DNA of 64,000 nucleotides from Protopterus annectens (Eukaryota > Chordata > Ceratodontiformes > Protopteridae): positions 1,001,732,906 through 1,001,796,905 of the forward strand of contig NC_056747.1 of the NCBI RefSeq assembly GCF_019279795.1, read 5' to 3'. The stretch's first letter is position 1; every line of letters starts with the position of its first letter. This document shows positions 1 to 10,653 of the stretch, piece by piece. The notes beneath the pieces were generated by a model. The model had not been told where the DNA came from. It saw only the letters and a program-made list of their open reading frames with translations, and made no database searches. The translations under genes and the position numbers were made by a program.

Positions 1-220
1 CATTGTCAAGAATTATACCAACATTTTTGTATTGTTGAATGTACCATTGTTTTTTTATGTAATGATTACAAGTCTATTGTTTGTGTCTTATGGAGGTTTA
101 AGTCGACTGTTTGTATCTTATGGAGCTTTTCTCCCCGGGCATCCACTGAAAATGGGCTTTTTGCCCAGTTGGACTCTCCTGGTAATTAAATGAAAAATAA
201 ATAAATAAATAAATAAATAA
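1..220 (+). repeat. 3' end of a non-LTR retrotransposon with (AAAT)n tail
   Basis: A segment around 125-180 reads CCCCGGGCATCCACTG, then a stretch ending GGGCTTTTTGCCCAG, followed by ATAAATAAATA repeats to 220. The same block is present in reverse complement at about 21600-21690, also ending in an AAAT-type tail, which shows that it is the 3' terminus of a dispersed LINE family. A short direct repeat around TCTTATGGAG lies just upstream (about 87-127). No coding sequence of this copy is inside the window. The family name is not assigned. Confidence 0.55.
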
Positions 221-1462
221 TTTAATTTAATTTGTTTTTTGCTTATTTCTGAGTTATTTATAGCACTTTTATTTTACTCACTGTGTGTGATGTATTAAGT
301 AGAATTTTCTACAATTGTTAAACATCTGGTTGGGTTTGTTTGTTCTGATTTCCTGCTAGGAGTGTATCATATAACTTGTTTGCATTTAAAAGCATTCTCT
401 AAAGTCTCCTTGATCCTTTATCTGTTTAAACATTTCTGCAGTTTTCCTATCTAAGTAGTGTTGGTAGTGTAGCATTGTCCATATTCAGGCTTGTGTTTTG
501 GGCCTAGTTGTTTGTTAGTAGAGGCTGTGTGTCTGATCACATGTCCCAGGCCATCATAGCGTAGCCAAGGCCAGTACAGCATTTCAGTGAGAGTGAATTG
601 TTTGTGGTCATTGGCTGACTGGGGTTGCCTGGACTACGCCTTGGAGTAAGCACCTCATTGGTTCTTTCAAGCTCTTTTAAAGTTGTTTCAGGTTTCAACT
701 TTGTTACTTAAGAAGTTAACTTGTGACTGTTTCTGCCATTTCACACTGAGCTAATCGGAGGAAGTCGGAGGAAGGGCTCTGAGCTAACTAATCTGCGATA
801 TATAACATTAAGTATCCTGTTTTGTTGCTTATTTCTGAGTTATTTATAGCACTTTTATTTTACTCAATGTGTGTGAGGTCTTAAGTAGAATGTTCTACAA
901 TTGTTAAGCATCTGGTTGGGTTTGTTTGTTCTGATTTTTGTTTCCCACCCTCCGTTCCTCTTGATATCCTGTTTTTATACTTGGTGGCTTTTCAGTTGCC
1001 CGCCCCTACTGTAAATTTGATCTGGGACACTCCTCCCAGTCTAGTGTCATTACCTCATTCTACCTATTCCAGGGAGAACATTTGAGAAGGCCAACCTAGT
1101 TAGCTTCTGCTCCTGCTTTCCCCTTTCCACTTTACAAAAAAAAAAAAAAAAAAAATTTCTAAGCTTGTTTCCTGCCTTTCCTATAAGTTTAGTCCAGATA
1201 CAGATTTGCTGTATCCAGGACTGTTTGTAAGCTTCTGAGCCCCCAATTCTTTCTGTGCTGGAGGGAAGGCTTCTAGCTTAATTTTGTTTCTTAGAACTAG
1301 CCAGTTTTCTAGTTTCAGTACTCAAATATGTGTCTTTGAGCTCAGCACTTGTTCAGAACTCATTGTAAGCACTAAATAAGCTACAAATTACCACAACATT
1401 CAACTTTCCTCACTTGTCTAGAGGAAAACAGTTTTTAGTACTTAATAAGCACCTATCCAGGC
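221..1462 (+). repeat. 5'UTR-like region of CR1 copy with a repeated segment
   Basis: No open frame of note. A segment of about 111 bp at 241-351 recurs with few changes at 827-936, in direct orientation about 586 bp apart. The region leads straight into a CR1 ORF1 start at 1463, so I infer a LINE 5'UTR built from repeated promoter-like blocks. An A-run of about 19 bases lies at 1136-1155. Promoter activity is not demonstrated by the sequence. Confidence 0.4.
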
Positions 1463-2096
1463 ATGTCTAAGGGTCAGCTCCCAGTGTTTTCTCCTGTTTA
1501 CCTGATGAATCAGGGCATCTTGGGGCAATGCAGCAAATGCCTCATGTACACAGACAACTCTCTCCTCCTACCACCAAACATTACAACCTGTGAGAGATAC
1601 ACTTATATAACCAAACTAGAAGCAAAGCTCTCTTCACCCAATACTGGACTAGACAGTCAAGAGGAGAAGGTAAACACTTGCACCACACCACACTCATCAC
1701 ATAGTCCCTCAAAACCTATACCACTAAAACACACACATAGAAACACAAAACACACACCTACATTTGTGGAGGCTCTCAAAAAAAATCTACCCAAGCAACA
1801 GGGAACTCAAAAGCACAGATGCAAGCAACCTCCACCCCCCAACACACCCCGAATGACACATAGCCCACAAACTCAGTGTGCCACTCAACCACAGCCCATA
1901 AGACATAACAATGTACCCAACACTCTAGTCATAGGTGACTCTATAGTCAGGCACACTGATGTTCCACTCACCAGGCTAAACAAGGAGGATGTTACTGTCA
2001 GCTGCCTGTTAGGTGCCAGGATTCACCACATAATGCATACACTCAGGTCACTCCACAGCAAGTACAAATATGACTCTGTCATTGTCCATGTTGGTG
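1463..2096 (+). pseudogene. CR1-type LINE ORF1, 3'-truncated
   Basis: Encodes the first part of a CR1 ORF1 protein, the nucleic-acid-binding partner of the LINE RT. An N-terminal cysteine pair (CSKC, residues about 23-26) and TCERY further on look like a degenerate zinc-binding module; the 2963 copy keeps CERC at this place. It is followed by a Lys/Pro/Thr/Gln-rich linker and then the start of an SGNH esterase domain, with GDSIVR (block I, nucleophile Ser) and VIVHVG (the block that normally continues into TND). Homology stops after HVG at about 2096, where sequence identical to 2572-2635 begins, so the esterase C-terminal Asp/His block is missing. The Met at 1463 aligns with the start of the second copy at 2963 (both MSKGQL). 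A dead 3'-truncated copy. Confidence 0.8.
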
Positions 2097-2962
2097 TGAA
2101 ATTGGTACACCTTGTTTGCTGCAGCATAGACTAGATCCAGGCCTGCTGAATCTAGCTTTGTTTCTATAACTTGACCACTAATCCAGGCATTCGTTAAAGT
2201 ATTCAATTGTATTTATTACTGCTTGGTAGTAACTTGATTAAAGTGTAGCTATCATTCTAAGTCTTTTGGATTAAGCACTTGGGCTTCAGACCAGTTGTTT
2301 TACATTAGGAAAGTTTGTGGCCTGCACAGTGGTGGCAGGACAAGTAGCTTACATCCTTCTAAGTTGGGAACTGCTGATTGACGGCTCAATGTCTGTTATT
2401 CTAAAAGTGTATTAGTTCTGGTTTAAGCACTTGGGCTTCAGGCCAGTTATTTTACATTAAGAAGGTTCGTGGTCTGCACTCTTGTGGGAGGAGAGGCTGG
2501 ACTCTGCCCTTCTGAGCTGGGAATTTCTGGTTAGAGGCTTATAGTGCCTGCATATTTGAACTGTTTCTTACTGAAATTGGTACACCTTGTTTGCTGTAGC
2601 ATAGACTAGATCCAGGCCTGCTGAATCTAGCTTGGTTTGTATGCTTGTTGTTTGTTTGCTTGTTATTTCCCTGAAACGCTAATTCCACCTAAAACACAAC
2701 TTTTCAGCACTTCTGTGGATCCCTAGTGATATCTGCATTGCTTACTGTACTTATTTCCTTGTTCCACTTGAAATAAAGTTACTGTTTGTCATTTTGGCAT
2801 TTAAGTTACCTGTAACACATTGCATTTAATTTACCTGGCACTTGCTCACTAAGTCAACACTAAAAAATTAAAAGCACTACACCCTCACAAACTCCCCTTG
2901 AGTACCTTGTTCCCCATTGGCCCTTTTTTCAATTATAAAGGAATTCCCAATACTATTCTAGC
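2097..2962 (+). repeat. 5'UTR-like repeats before the second CR1 ORF1
   Basis: Non-coding. A block of about 64 bp at 2097-2160 recurs at 2572-2635 (475 bp apart). Inside it, a block starting TTAAGCACTTGGGCTTCAG at 2271 recurs at 2423 (152 bp apart). The region ends at the ORF1 start at 2963, so it is most simply the repeated 5'UTR of that LINE copy. The first 64-bp block begins exactly where the upstream ORF1 breaks off. Confidence 0.5.
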
Positions 2963-3412
2963 ATGTCCAAAGGTCAGTTGTCAATCTCCTGTCTTGTCCA
3001 GCTGGTGAATCTGGGAATCTTGAGGCAATGTTACAACTGCCTCATGTACACAGACAACCCTCTCCTCCCAACAAATTCCAACACATGTGAGAGATGCAAC
3101 CATATAGCCAAACTGGAGGCTAAGCTCTCTCAACTCAGTAGTGGCGTAACCAGTCAGGAGGAGAAGGAAACCACACTCACTACAATTCCAGTCTCACATA
3201 GACCTACCACGACAGCAAAACAAACACATAAACACACAAAAACATACTCAGAGGCTCTAAATAAAAATCTACCTAATCAGCAGAGACCTCCAAAGCAGAC
3301 ACCCAAGCAACCGCTACCCCAAAACAAAACACGTGCAACACATATCTCACAAAGCCAGTGTGCCGAACAGTCACAGCCCTTAAGGCTAAACAACACACCT
3401 GATACACTAGAA
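2963..3412 (+). pseudogene. CR1-type LINE ORF1 N-terminal part, truncated
   Basis: A second copy of the CR1 ORF1 N-terminus, starting with the same MSKGQL and sharing the LMYTDN and KLEAKLS segments with the copy at 1463. It keeps a four-cysteine pattern (CYNC near residue 24 and CERC near residue 43) typical of a small zinc-binding fold, then a Thr/Gln/Lys/Pro-rich basic linker. Homology is lost at about 3412, just before the GDS esterase block; the frame then runs through unrelated sequence to a stop at 3443. The missing esterase would have been followed by ORF2. An inverted-repeat insertion (3524-3669) and about 110 bp of unassigned sequence now separate it from ORF2 at 3680. Confidence 0.75.
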
Positions 3413-3523
3413 ACCGACTGTAGAAGGAAAAAGGCTAGCTGGTAAAATATAGTAACTTCTGCACAGCTCAAACAGAGTATAACACACATATAGCCAACAC
3501 TAGTGTTCCACCAAAATTCAGGC

Positions 3524-3669
3524 TAAATCCACTCGTAATGATAAGGTTATTTAAATGTGAACAGGAAGTACTCCATTTTGGTTCTGAGGAAGTCTGATTT
3601 TTAACAGATGAAAGCGCTAAACCTTATTTTCAATAAAATAATTGTTTTTTATCATTACGAGTAGATTTA
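3524..3669. mobile_element. 146-bp inverted-repeat element between CR1 ORF1 and ORF2
   Basis: The ends are inverted repeats: 3524-3544 and 3649-3669 match at 20 of 21 positions, with core CTCGTAATGATAA. The interior holds a hammerhead-like motif at 3584-3613 followed by an AATAAAA stretch. It sits between ORF1 and ORF2 coding remains. There is no coding capacity, so it would be mobilised in trans. The hammerhead-like core resembles the one at the 3' end of the Penelope-like element at 8855-10653, so I infer a short Penelope-related insertion. A clear target duplication is not visible. Confidence 0.5.
3584..3613 (+). ncRNA. hammerhead-ribozyme-like core (candidate)
   Basis: CTGAGGA is followed by a hairpin (GTCTG pairing with CAGAT, one G-U pair) and GAAA, the order of the conserved hammerhead core CUGANGA / stem II / GAAA. 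One extra A lies between CTGAGGA and the stem, as in two or three of the other copies here. Stem III and the cleavage triplet could not be identified with certainty, so catalytic activity is unproven. Confidence 0.35.
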
Positions 3670-3679
3670 GCTTAGGTAT

Positions 3680-6485
3680 CACAAGGGATAAGAAACTAAG
3701 AGTAATGCTACTCAACGCCAGAAGTCTAAACCTCAAGATGCATGCACTAGAAACTCTCCTTAGCATGGAGAACATTGATATCTGTGCAGTAACAGAAACC
3801 TGGTTCAAGGCTCCTGAGAGCACCCCAGCACAACCAGGTTATACCTCATACCATGCTTTTCGGCCCCATAACTTGGACCCAACCACAAAAGGAGGGGGAG
3901 TATCAATATTCGTAAAAGATACCCACACCTCCAGGTTGGTGGCACAGCACGAAGCATCAGAGACTATCCATGTGCAACTAACAGTGGGTAAAACTGCCTT
4001 CCAGTTTATAGCCTGCTACAGACCACCCTCCAAAACCTAGGAACCCCACTCGGCCTTCATGAGAACACTGGAAAATATGAAGGTCTCTCCAAACACCATT
4101 ATATTGGGCGACTTCAACTGCCCAAACATAGACTGGGAGCATTACTCTAGCTCCAACACTCTAGCCCAAAGGTTCCTAGAAATGCTATGGAACAACTTGT
4201 TACCACTCCCACAAGAGGTGAAAACATACTGGACCTGATCATCACCAACATGGAGACTCTATGCTCCAAACCAGACGTCTATCCCTCACTAGTAAGATCT
4301 GACCATAAACTAATCTCACTGGATAGTCACATCCTGATCCCACCCCTTGCCCAGAAAACCACAGTGAAAAACTTCTCTAAAGCAAATTTCACACTCCTCA
4401 AAACCAAGGTGGAATCCTTCAAAGCCCCCGGGCCTGTGGAAGATATGTCCCAGAATGCAGAATCCTTTATAAATGCATTCTATGAACACCTTCAGGAATG
4501 CATGGATCATGAATCCCAAATAAAACCAAGACCCAATCCTCCAAAGGCAGGTGTCCTGTCTGGTGGACCCCAGCCATAAGCAAACTATACAATAGAAGGA
4601 GGAAGCTACTACATGATAGAGCAAAATCCCAAAAAGGAAAGGCATCTCTGATCAGTATTAGCAAAAAACTACGGGCACTCATAAAATCGTCTAAGGCCAG
4701 CTTTGAGAGAAAGATTGCACAGGACTCTAAGGATAATCACAAGGCTTTCTTTAGTTATGTTAGGAATCTGGGTGGGAATTCACAGATATGCTCAGAATTA
4801 GTCCAAAATGACAAAAAATACACCGAACCCACAGACATTGCCAACATCCTTGCTGACAGGTTCAGCGCAAACTTCTCTCCCCCCCCCCACCAAAAGGGCA
4901 AATATCTATCCCAGCAGAGTGCTGCCCTGCTGACATCTCAGATGCTCAGGTAAGAGCTGCCCCCTCCAAAGCAAAAAACACAGCATCAATGGGACCAGAC
5001 AGTGTCCTGGGCTGCATCCTACATGAACTCCAAGAAGAGCTAAACCCAAACATAAAACTACTGTTCAATCTCAGCCTTACTACAGGATATGTACCCAAAG
5101 AGTGGCGTACAACAACAGTGGTCCCTCTCCACAAAGGTTTTGCCTCAACGGATCCTGGAAACTATCGCCCCATAAGCCTGACTAGCTTGGTCTGCAAAGC
5201 TATGGAAAGGATCATCATGGACCTCATAAATAAAGATATTGAGGACCTACAGACACTGGATCCTCCCCAGTTCGGCTTTGTTAAGGGCAGATCCTGCCTC
5301 TTAAACCTGGTCAACTTCTTTGCAACAGTCACCAAGGCCATTGACGAGGGGAAGGTAGTCCACACAGCCTACATGGATCTCGCAAAAGCTTTTGATATAA
5401 TACCCACTCGGGCATTATAGATAAGCTCACCAGCTTAAATATAACCCCCTATGTCACTAGATGGGTTGCAAACTTGCTCAAGGACAGAACCCACATGGTT
5501 AGAATTGCTGGAGCCATGTCAGACTCCAAACCAGTTACAAGTGGCATCCCACAAGGCTCAGTCCTGGGACCTCTCTTGTTCGGTATATATTTCTCAGAGG
5601 TACAGGCCAACACGGAAGGACTGTGGCTGACTAAGTTCGCAGATGACTGCAAACTGGGTGCCATAATCGACTCTCCAGCCGACACAAGCATCCTCCAAAA
5701 GGGCCTCATAGAAACAGACAACTGGTGCCAGAGCCATGGCCTCAAGCTAAACGCCAAAAAGTGTATAGTCATCCCTTTGGCAAAACAAAGTGCCCACAAA
5801 TTACCACATAGGTGGTAATCCATTAAGTACAGAAGAAGTAATTAGGGACGTGGGGACCCAAGTTGATAGCAATCTCTCATTTGACAACCACGTGACCAAA
5901 GTGGTTAGAAAAACATTTTATATAGCCCACCTAATCATGAAGGGATTCACATCTAGATCAGGGGAGGGCATCGTGCCTCTTTACTCATCCCTCATCAGGC
6001 CCATAATTGAGTACAATGTCCCTTTTGGGATGTACCTTACCAGACACCTGCAGCAACTGGAAAGACCCCAAAAGTACCTCACCAAGAGGATCAAAGGGCT
6101 CAAACAGATGCCATATGCTGCCTGGTTAAAGAAACTCCAGCTCTACTCAGTGGCATACCGCCTGCTCAGAGGCGATCTGTGCCTGACGTATAAAGCCATG
6201 TCCAACCCGGAATTAATAGACATGCTGCACCTCAGAAAATCCAAATCCCATCAAGCTACGCACTTGAGAGACTTGAACCTCAGCACTGAAATAAATAGGA
6301 CATGCTTAAGGGACAGATTCATAACCCAGAGGCTCCCTTCACTCTGGAATAAAATCCCAGTCCAGGTTAGGCAGAGTCCCTCATTGACTCTCTTCAAGAG
6401 GAATCTTGATAAGTGGATGGGAGATCGTAGGTTTACCCCGGGTATCACTTCTGTGTCACTGTTAGACAGAGGCACAGTATACTAA
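3680..6485 (+). pseudogene. CR1 LINE ORF2 (endonuclease-RT), copy LINE-1A
   Basis: Nearly complete but broken ORF2. The N-terminal AP-endonuclease part is recognisable by LLNARSLN, AVTETWF, GGGVSIFVKD, GDFNCPN (4110-4130, in another frame) and SDHKLISL near the domain end. The RT part shows HKGFASTDPGNYRPISL, GFVKGRSC, AYMDLAKAFD, GIPQGSVLGPLLF and the catalytic FADDCK at about 5630-5650. The C-terminal part contains NVPFGMYLTRHLQQLERPQK and ends near 6485. Breaks: a stop at about 4038, a stop at 4577 and frameshifts near 4165, 5400 and 5780. The segment from 4683 onward is duplicated at 10654. The clade call rests on these motifs plus the (CTATGAAC)n tail. Confidence 0.9.
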
Positions 6486-6602
6486 CCTCGAAAAAGGGCA
6501 TAGCAAAATTAATTTAAAATGGGTGGCGAAAGCCAAACACACTCTAGCTAGGCTTATAAATGCCCTAGGGCAGATAGCCTAGTATGAAGCTATGAACCTA
6601 TG
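6486..6602 (+). repeat. CR1 3'UTR and octamer tail of LINE-1A
   Basis: After the ORF2 stop comes a conserved 3' end with CTAGCTAGGCTTATAAATG, CCTAGGGCAGATAGCCTAG and a short tail of TATGAAC-type units. Imperfect octamer tails are typical of CR1-group LINEs. The same block follows LINE-1B (12454-12575) and resembles the tails of the two SINEs at 46.4 and 47.6 kb. The next LINE starts immediately after the tail. Confidence 0.8.
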
Positions 6603-6923
6603 AATGACCTGATATGTACCTCCCTGGACTACATGAAAGGAGACATGGAGGAGCTTTCTGATCTTGTAGCCCAGGCAGGAATGACCCTAGCCCTGAGTAG
6701 CATCCTGCCATCACCCAGAATGATACCACAGTACAAGGACAAAATGATTGACTTAAACAATTGGCTAAGCTTCTGGTGTCATTCTAAGGGTATCCAGTAT
6801 CTCTCTGCCTGGGATGACATGATTGACAAACCATGATGCTTTGCCAGAGATGGCCTTCACCTGTCACCCTTGGGATTCAGGATACTGGCTAAGGCTCTTG
6901 CCAACCCTATAGTACCTTTTTGA
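6603..6923 (+). pseudogene. CR1 ORF1 esterase C-terminal half, LINE-2A
   Basis: A 5'-truncated second LINE starts right after the LINE-1A tail, inside the ORF1 esterase domain. It reads SLDYMKGDMEELSDLV, then SSILPSPRMIPQYKDKM and, after a stop at 6834, DGLHLSPLGFRILAKAL. The last segment matches the SGNH/GDSL block V, where Asp and His (DGLH) complete the catalytic triad. The nucleophile Ser block is missing because of the truncation. CR1 ORF1 esterases are thought to act on lipids or membranes during the LINE life cycle; that is family knowledge, not visible here. The identical start point at 12576 shows that both copies derive from one insertion. Confidence 0.8.
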
Positions 6924-6959
6924 GGTAAGAGTCAAATGACAAATTCACCACTGTAACAG

Positions 6960-8854
6960 GTATAAGCAAGGAAAATCTGAGGGTAATGCTACTTAATGCT
7001 AGAAATCTAAACCTCAAAATGCACTCACTCAAGGCACTCCTTAAAATGGAGAACATTGACATCTGTGCAGTGACAGAGACCTGGTTCAAGGCTCCAGAGA
7101 GCACCCCTGTATTACCAGGCTATTATTCATACCACACCTTTTGGACACCTAACCTGGACCGAAGCACTAAAGGCGGAGGCGTGTCCATATTTATTAAGGA
7201 TATCCACACCTCCAGGCTAGTTGCTTAGCATAATGCATCTGAGATTATCAAAGTGCAACTAACTCTGGGCAAGACCCCAATGCAAATTGTAGTTTGCTAC
7301 AGATCCCCCACCATGCCCCACTCCTCATTTCTTGATACACTGGAAAATATTAGGGTACAACCTAACACCCTAATAACTGGCAATTTTAACTACCCCACCA
7401 TTAACTGGGAAAACTACTCTTGTACCAACTCTTGTGCTCAATGTTTTCTGGAATTCATAAATTCCAATGCCTTGGATCACCTTATCCACAACCCTACCAG
7501 GGGCAGCAATATCCTAGACCTGGTCATTACCAACATGGGCAACCAGTGTTCCACACCAGAGGTCAATTAGTCATTGGTCATATCTGACCACAAGCAAATC
7601 ACCCTAGACATCCACATCCCACTCCCACCCCCATTAGAGAAACCACCATAAAAAATTTCTCCAAAGCCAACTTCACGCTTCTTAAGACAGAAGTGGCAAA
7701 CATCACGACACCCATGCAGACGAACAATAGAGATATGACTGCTGAATCCTATACAATTGCACTTTATAAGCACTTACACAAGTGCATGGATCATGCAATC
7801 CCTAACAGAACCAAGATGCTATCCTCCAAAAAAAGGAAGCCAACCTGGTGGTCCTCTGCTATAAACAAACTCTACAACAGAAGAAAGAAACTGTTGCAAA
7901 AAAGAGCAAAATCCCATGATTGGAGGAACTCCATGGTCAGCCTCAGTAAGAAACTGAGATCCCTCATAAAATCCTCCAAAGCTAGTTACGAAAACAAAAT
8001 TGCCACTGATTCTGAAGACAACCACAAAGCATTCTATAGTTATGTCAAGAATCTCAATGGCAACACTCAGATCTGCTCCGAGTTACAGCACAATGGCACT
8101 AAATATACAGAACCAACTGATATTGCCAACATCCTGGCAGATAGGTTCAGTGCTAACTTTACCCCTTCTCATCACCTGAAGGGCCCATCTCTATACCAGA
8201 AGAATGCAAAGTACTATAATCACAGCAGCACAGGTAAAAAACACACTCTCCAAAGCCAAGAACACAGCATCCATGGGACATCCCAGGCTGCATTCTACAT
8301 GAACTACAGAACGAACTGGCACTCCACCTAAGTACCATGTTCAATCATAGCCTCACCTCAGGCTTTGTGCCCACTGAATGGCACACAGCAACAGTTATCC
8401 CACTCCACAAAGGGGGAGCCACCACGGACCCTGGGAACTACTGCCCCATTATCCTGATGAGTCTGGTCTGCAAGGCCATGGAGCGTATCATCATGGAACT
8501 TATAAACAATGACATTGGTAATCTCCAAACTCTTGACCCTACCCAGTTTGTGTTTGTAAAAGGAAGATCATGTCTCCTAAACCTGATAGACTTCTTTGAA
8601 GCAGTCACCAAAGCTGTAGATGAGGGTAAGGTGGTTCACACAGCCTATCTAGATCTCGCCAAGGCTTTCAACACCATTCCTCACTGTGGAATTATAGCCA
8701 AACTCACTAAACTAGGTATAAATCTCCATGTCACAAGATGGTTTGCCAACTGGCTCACTGAAAGAACCTACACTGTGAAAGTAGCAGACTCTAAATAAAA
8801 CTTCAGACCAGTGACAAGTGGAGTACCACAGGGTTCAGTCCTAGTTCCTCTCCT
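6960..8854 (+). pseudogene. CR1 LINE ORF2, copy LINE-2A, cut by Penelope-like element
   Basis: ORF2 of a second CR1 subfamily. Endonuclease motifs: LLNARNLN, AVTETWFKAPES, GGGVSIFIKD, NPTRGSNILDLVITN. The linker (7693-8331) carries KPTWWSSAINKLYNRRKK. The RT (8337-8798) carries EWHTATVIPLHKG, GFVKG-like FVFVKGRSC and AYLDLAKAFNTIPH. Sequence stops at PQGSVLVPLL (8854), before the catalytic FADD, where the Penelope-like element begins. Breaks: stops at 7229, 7568 and 8796 and frameshifts near 7640 and 8330. The 8796 stop and the frameshift near 8330 are also present in LINE-2B, so they predate the duplication; the 7229 stop is private to this copy. Confidence 0.9.
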
Positions 8855-8949
8855 CCAAAGAAGAAAAAATCACTGATATAAAAGAAATGTACTTCTGCTC
8901 CACTGGAATAAAAACTCTTCCTTTATTTTCCAACGTTACAAATGAGCGC

Positions 8950-8978
8950 TTTCGTCTGCTCAAGGCAGACTTCATCAG
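8950..8978 (-). ncRNA. hammerhead-ribozyme-like core at Penelope 3' end
   Basis: On the minus strand: CTGATGA, one A, a perfect six-pair stem (GTCTGC with GCAGAC, loop CTTGA) and GAAA. This is the hammerhead order CUGANGA / stem II / GAAA, apart from the extra A. Hammerhead motifs have been described in Penelope-like elements, which makes the position (about 515 bp downstream of the ORF) meaningful. The cleavage site and stem III are not assigned. Confidence 0.5.
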
Positions 8979-9494
8979 ATAAAAGAGTCACTGGTACACA
9001 GTATTTTTATATCAAACCACTCAATTAATGGTTCAATTGAATTAACACAATTAAATACCTTAAAGGTATATTCTGTTCAAAATTTTCAACCTAAAATCCA
9101 CTTAAAACAGTTTAAATCCATCAAACACCTGTACAATCTTTTGACATGAAATAAACTTTTCTTTGTATATATATATATGTATATATTTGTATGTTAAATA
9201 AAAATAATTAAAATCTACAGTTTTTTGTATATATGTATATATTAGGAACTACTAAAAGTGTCATGATGTATATACAATACAAATGTTCATTCTCATCAGA
9301 TATAAAAAAATGTTTGCATGAATATTTTCATTGTATTTCCGTAATATGTAGCTAAATACCCAATTTTTAACAAACATTTGTTTTAATTTACAAAAGAAAC
9401 TGGAGACTGAAGAAATGGACGCTAAATCCCATTGGAAATGTGTCCATTCAGAAAAAATATACCCAAATCTGTAATTAAACTAATGTGAGAGACG

Positions 9495-10652
9495 TCAAAC
9501 ACTACCCGCCTTGCCCTCCAAGATAGCCTTGATGTTGATGTATTCATTTAGACCAGGTCTTATGTTAGACCTGAGTCTGAACTGCCATCTTATTTCCTTC
9601 TGTAATAAGAGGTTCTTGATGTCACCTCCCCTACTGTCCCTATTGACCAGGTCCAGGATGCCAAATTTAAAATCTGGGATAGAATTGCAGGTCATGGTGT
9701 GTTTATAAAGGGCACTAGTTTCCTTCTTAGTTCTAATATCATTCCTGTGTTCGTAAATTCTGTCCTTTAGTGCTCTTTCAGTTTTGCCCACATAATATGA
9801 TGGACAATGATTACATGTGGCCAAATAGACCAACATCCTGGTCTGACAGTTACCCCTGCAAAACTTAATTCTACTACCCAAACCATTATTCAAGATAATG
9901 TTCCCTGCCTGGTTGATATATGAACACTGTCTACATCTACCACATGGATTAGTCCCCGTTTCATATCTCCATGTTGTTACCCCTCTTTCCAGAGATTCCT
10001 TAAAATTCATGCCAACCTTGTGTATGAATATAGGTTTGTTCCCAACAACTTCAATTATATCACTGTTAGTTTTTAAAATTGACCAATTATTTTGCAATGT
10101 TTGGATGAAATGGTCCGAAAAGTTGTTATATTCGATTATACATGCTCCTAAAAAATCTTTAGGCTCTTCAGTTGTTTTTACATTGATTGTCAAATGTTGA
10201 CCAAGTAAAGGCTTATATCTAGTACCCCATCCCTTATATACCTCACTCAAAATTTCTCCTACCATTTTCCTCGGATAACCTCTTTCGATGAATTTCTCAC
10301 CCAAGAAAATGAATTCTTGCAATAAATCATCAAATTCTGAGGTCATCCTAGCTACTCTGACTGCCTGTCCTTTAACAATACTTCTTTTTTGGTAATAAAG
10401 ATGCTGGCTGTCAAAATGAAGGTAGCTGTTGCACCAAGTTTGTTTCCTGAAAATCTGTGATTTAAAACCTGTTGCTGTTTTCGTAAGTGTAATATCCAAA
10501 TAGCTAATGCTATTGTTATGTATTTGGTGTGTAAAGGATAGGAAAGTCGTGGACCTATTGATGTATCCTTTAAATTCTTCTAACTTTTCCAGTGTCCCTT
10601 CCCAAATGACAAAAATGTCATCCAAAAACCTGAGGTAAGTTTTGATGTGACA
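9495..10652 (-). pseudogene. Penelope-like RT C-terminal half plus GIY-YIG endonuclease
   Basis: The open frame enters from the truncated 5' end: reading upstream of the first Met (10625) the frame is still open and shows TYLRFLDDIFVIW, the RT palm motif with the catalytic Asp pair. Next comes an RT thumb and linker region (FLSFTHQIHNNSISYLDITL, then RGYPRK). A cysteine-rich stretch follows (GTNPCGRCRQCSYI, then KFCRGNCQTRMLVYLATC). The C-terminal GIY-YIG nuclease shows CPSYYVGKTERALKDRIYEH, with the Tyr-Tyr-Val-Gly core, the conserved Arg and a later Lys-His segment (ALYKHTM). The protein ends near WQFRLRSNIRPGLNEY. Residues from the RT breakpoint to the stop form one uninterrupted frame of about 385 codons, so this copy is 5'-truncated but otherwise little decayed. 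A related C-terminus lies at 32790-32905. Confidence 0.92.
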
Positions 10653-10653
10653 A

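Larger units (their letters stand above)
4683..8854 (+). repeat. tandem duplication, left copy (4.17 kb)
   Basis: This segment (LINE-1A from mid-ORF2 to tail plus LINE-2A to mid-RT) matches 10654-14829 end to end, with an offset of 5971-5976. The shared LINE-1/LINE-2 junction, shared 5' truncation, shared stop (8796/14771) and shared frameshifts show one duplication of an already dead composite, rather than two independent insertions. The copies differ by a few percent by eye. The only sequence between the copies is the Penelope-like element. Confidence 0.85.
8855..10653 (-). mobile_element. Penelope-like element, 5'-truncated
   Basis: A minus-strand retroelement of about 1.8 kb: a 5'-truncated RT/GIY-YIG frame (10652-9495), about 640 bp of AT-rich 3' sequence with short TA runs (9165-9245), a hammerhead-like motif (8950-8978) and a 3' end at about 8855. 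Both ends abut CR1 sequence with no spare bases. No simple target duplication is seen; instead the flanks are the two ends of the 4.2-kb duplicated segment. The combination of an RT with a C-terminal GIY-YIG nuclease defines the Penelope class. Confidence 0.9.

Noticed and set aside
9511-10200. plus-strand frames across the Penelope element
   Set aside because: They are opposite-strand shadows of the RT/GIY-YIG frame.
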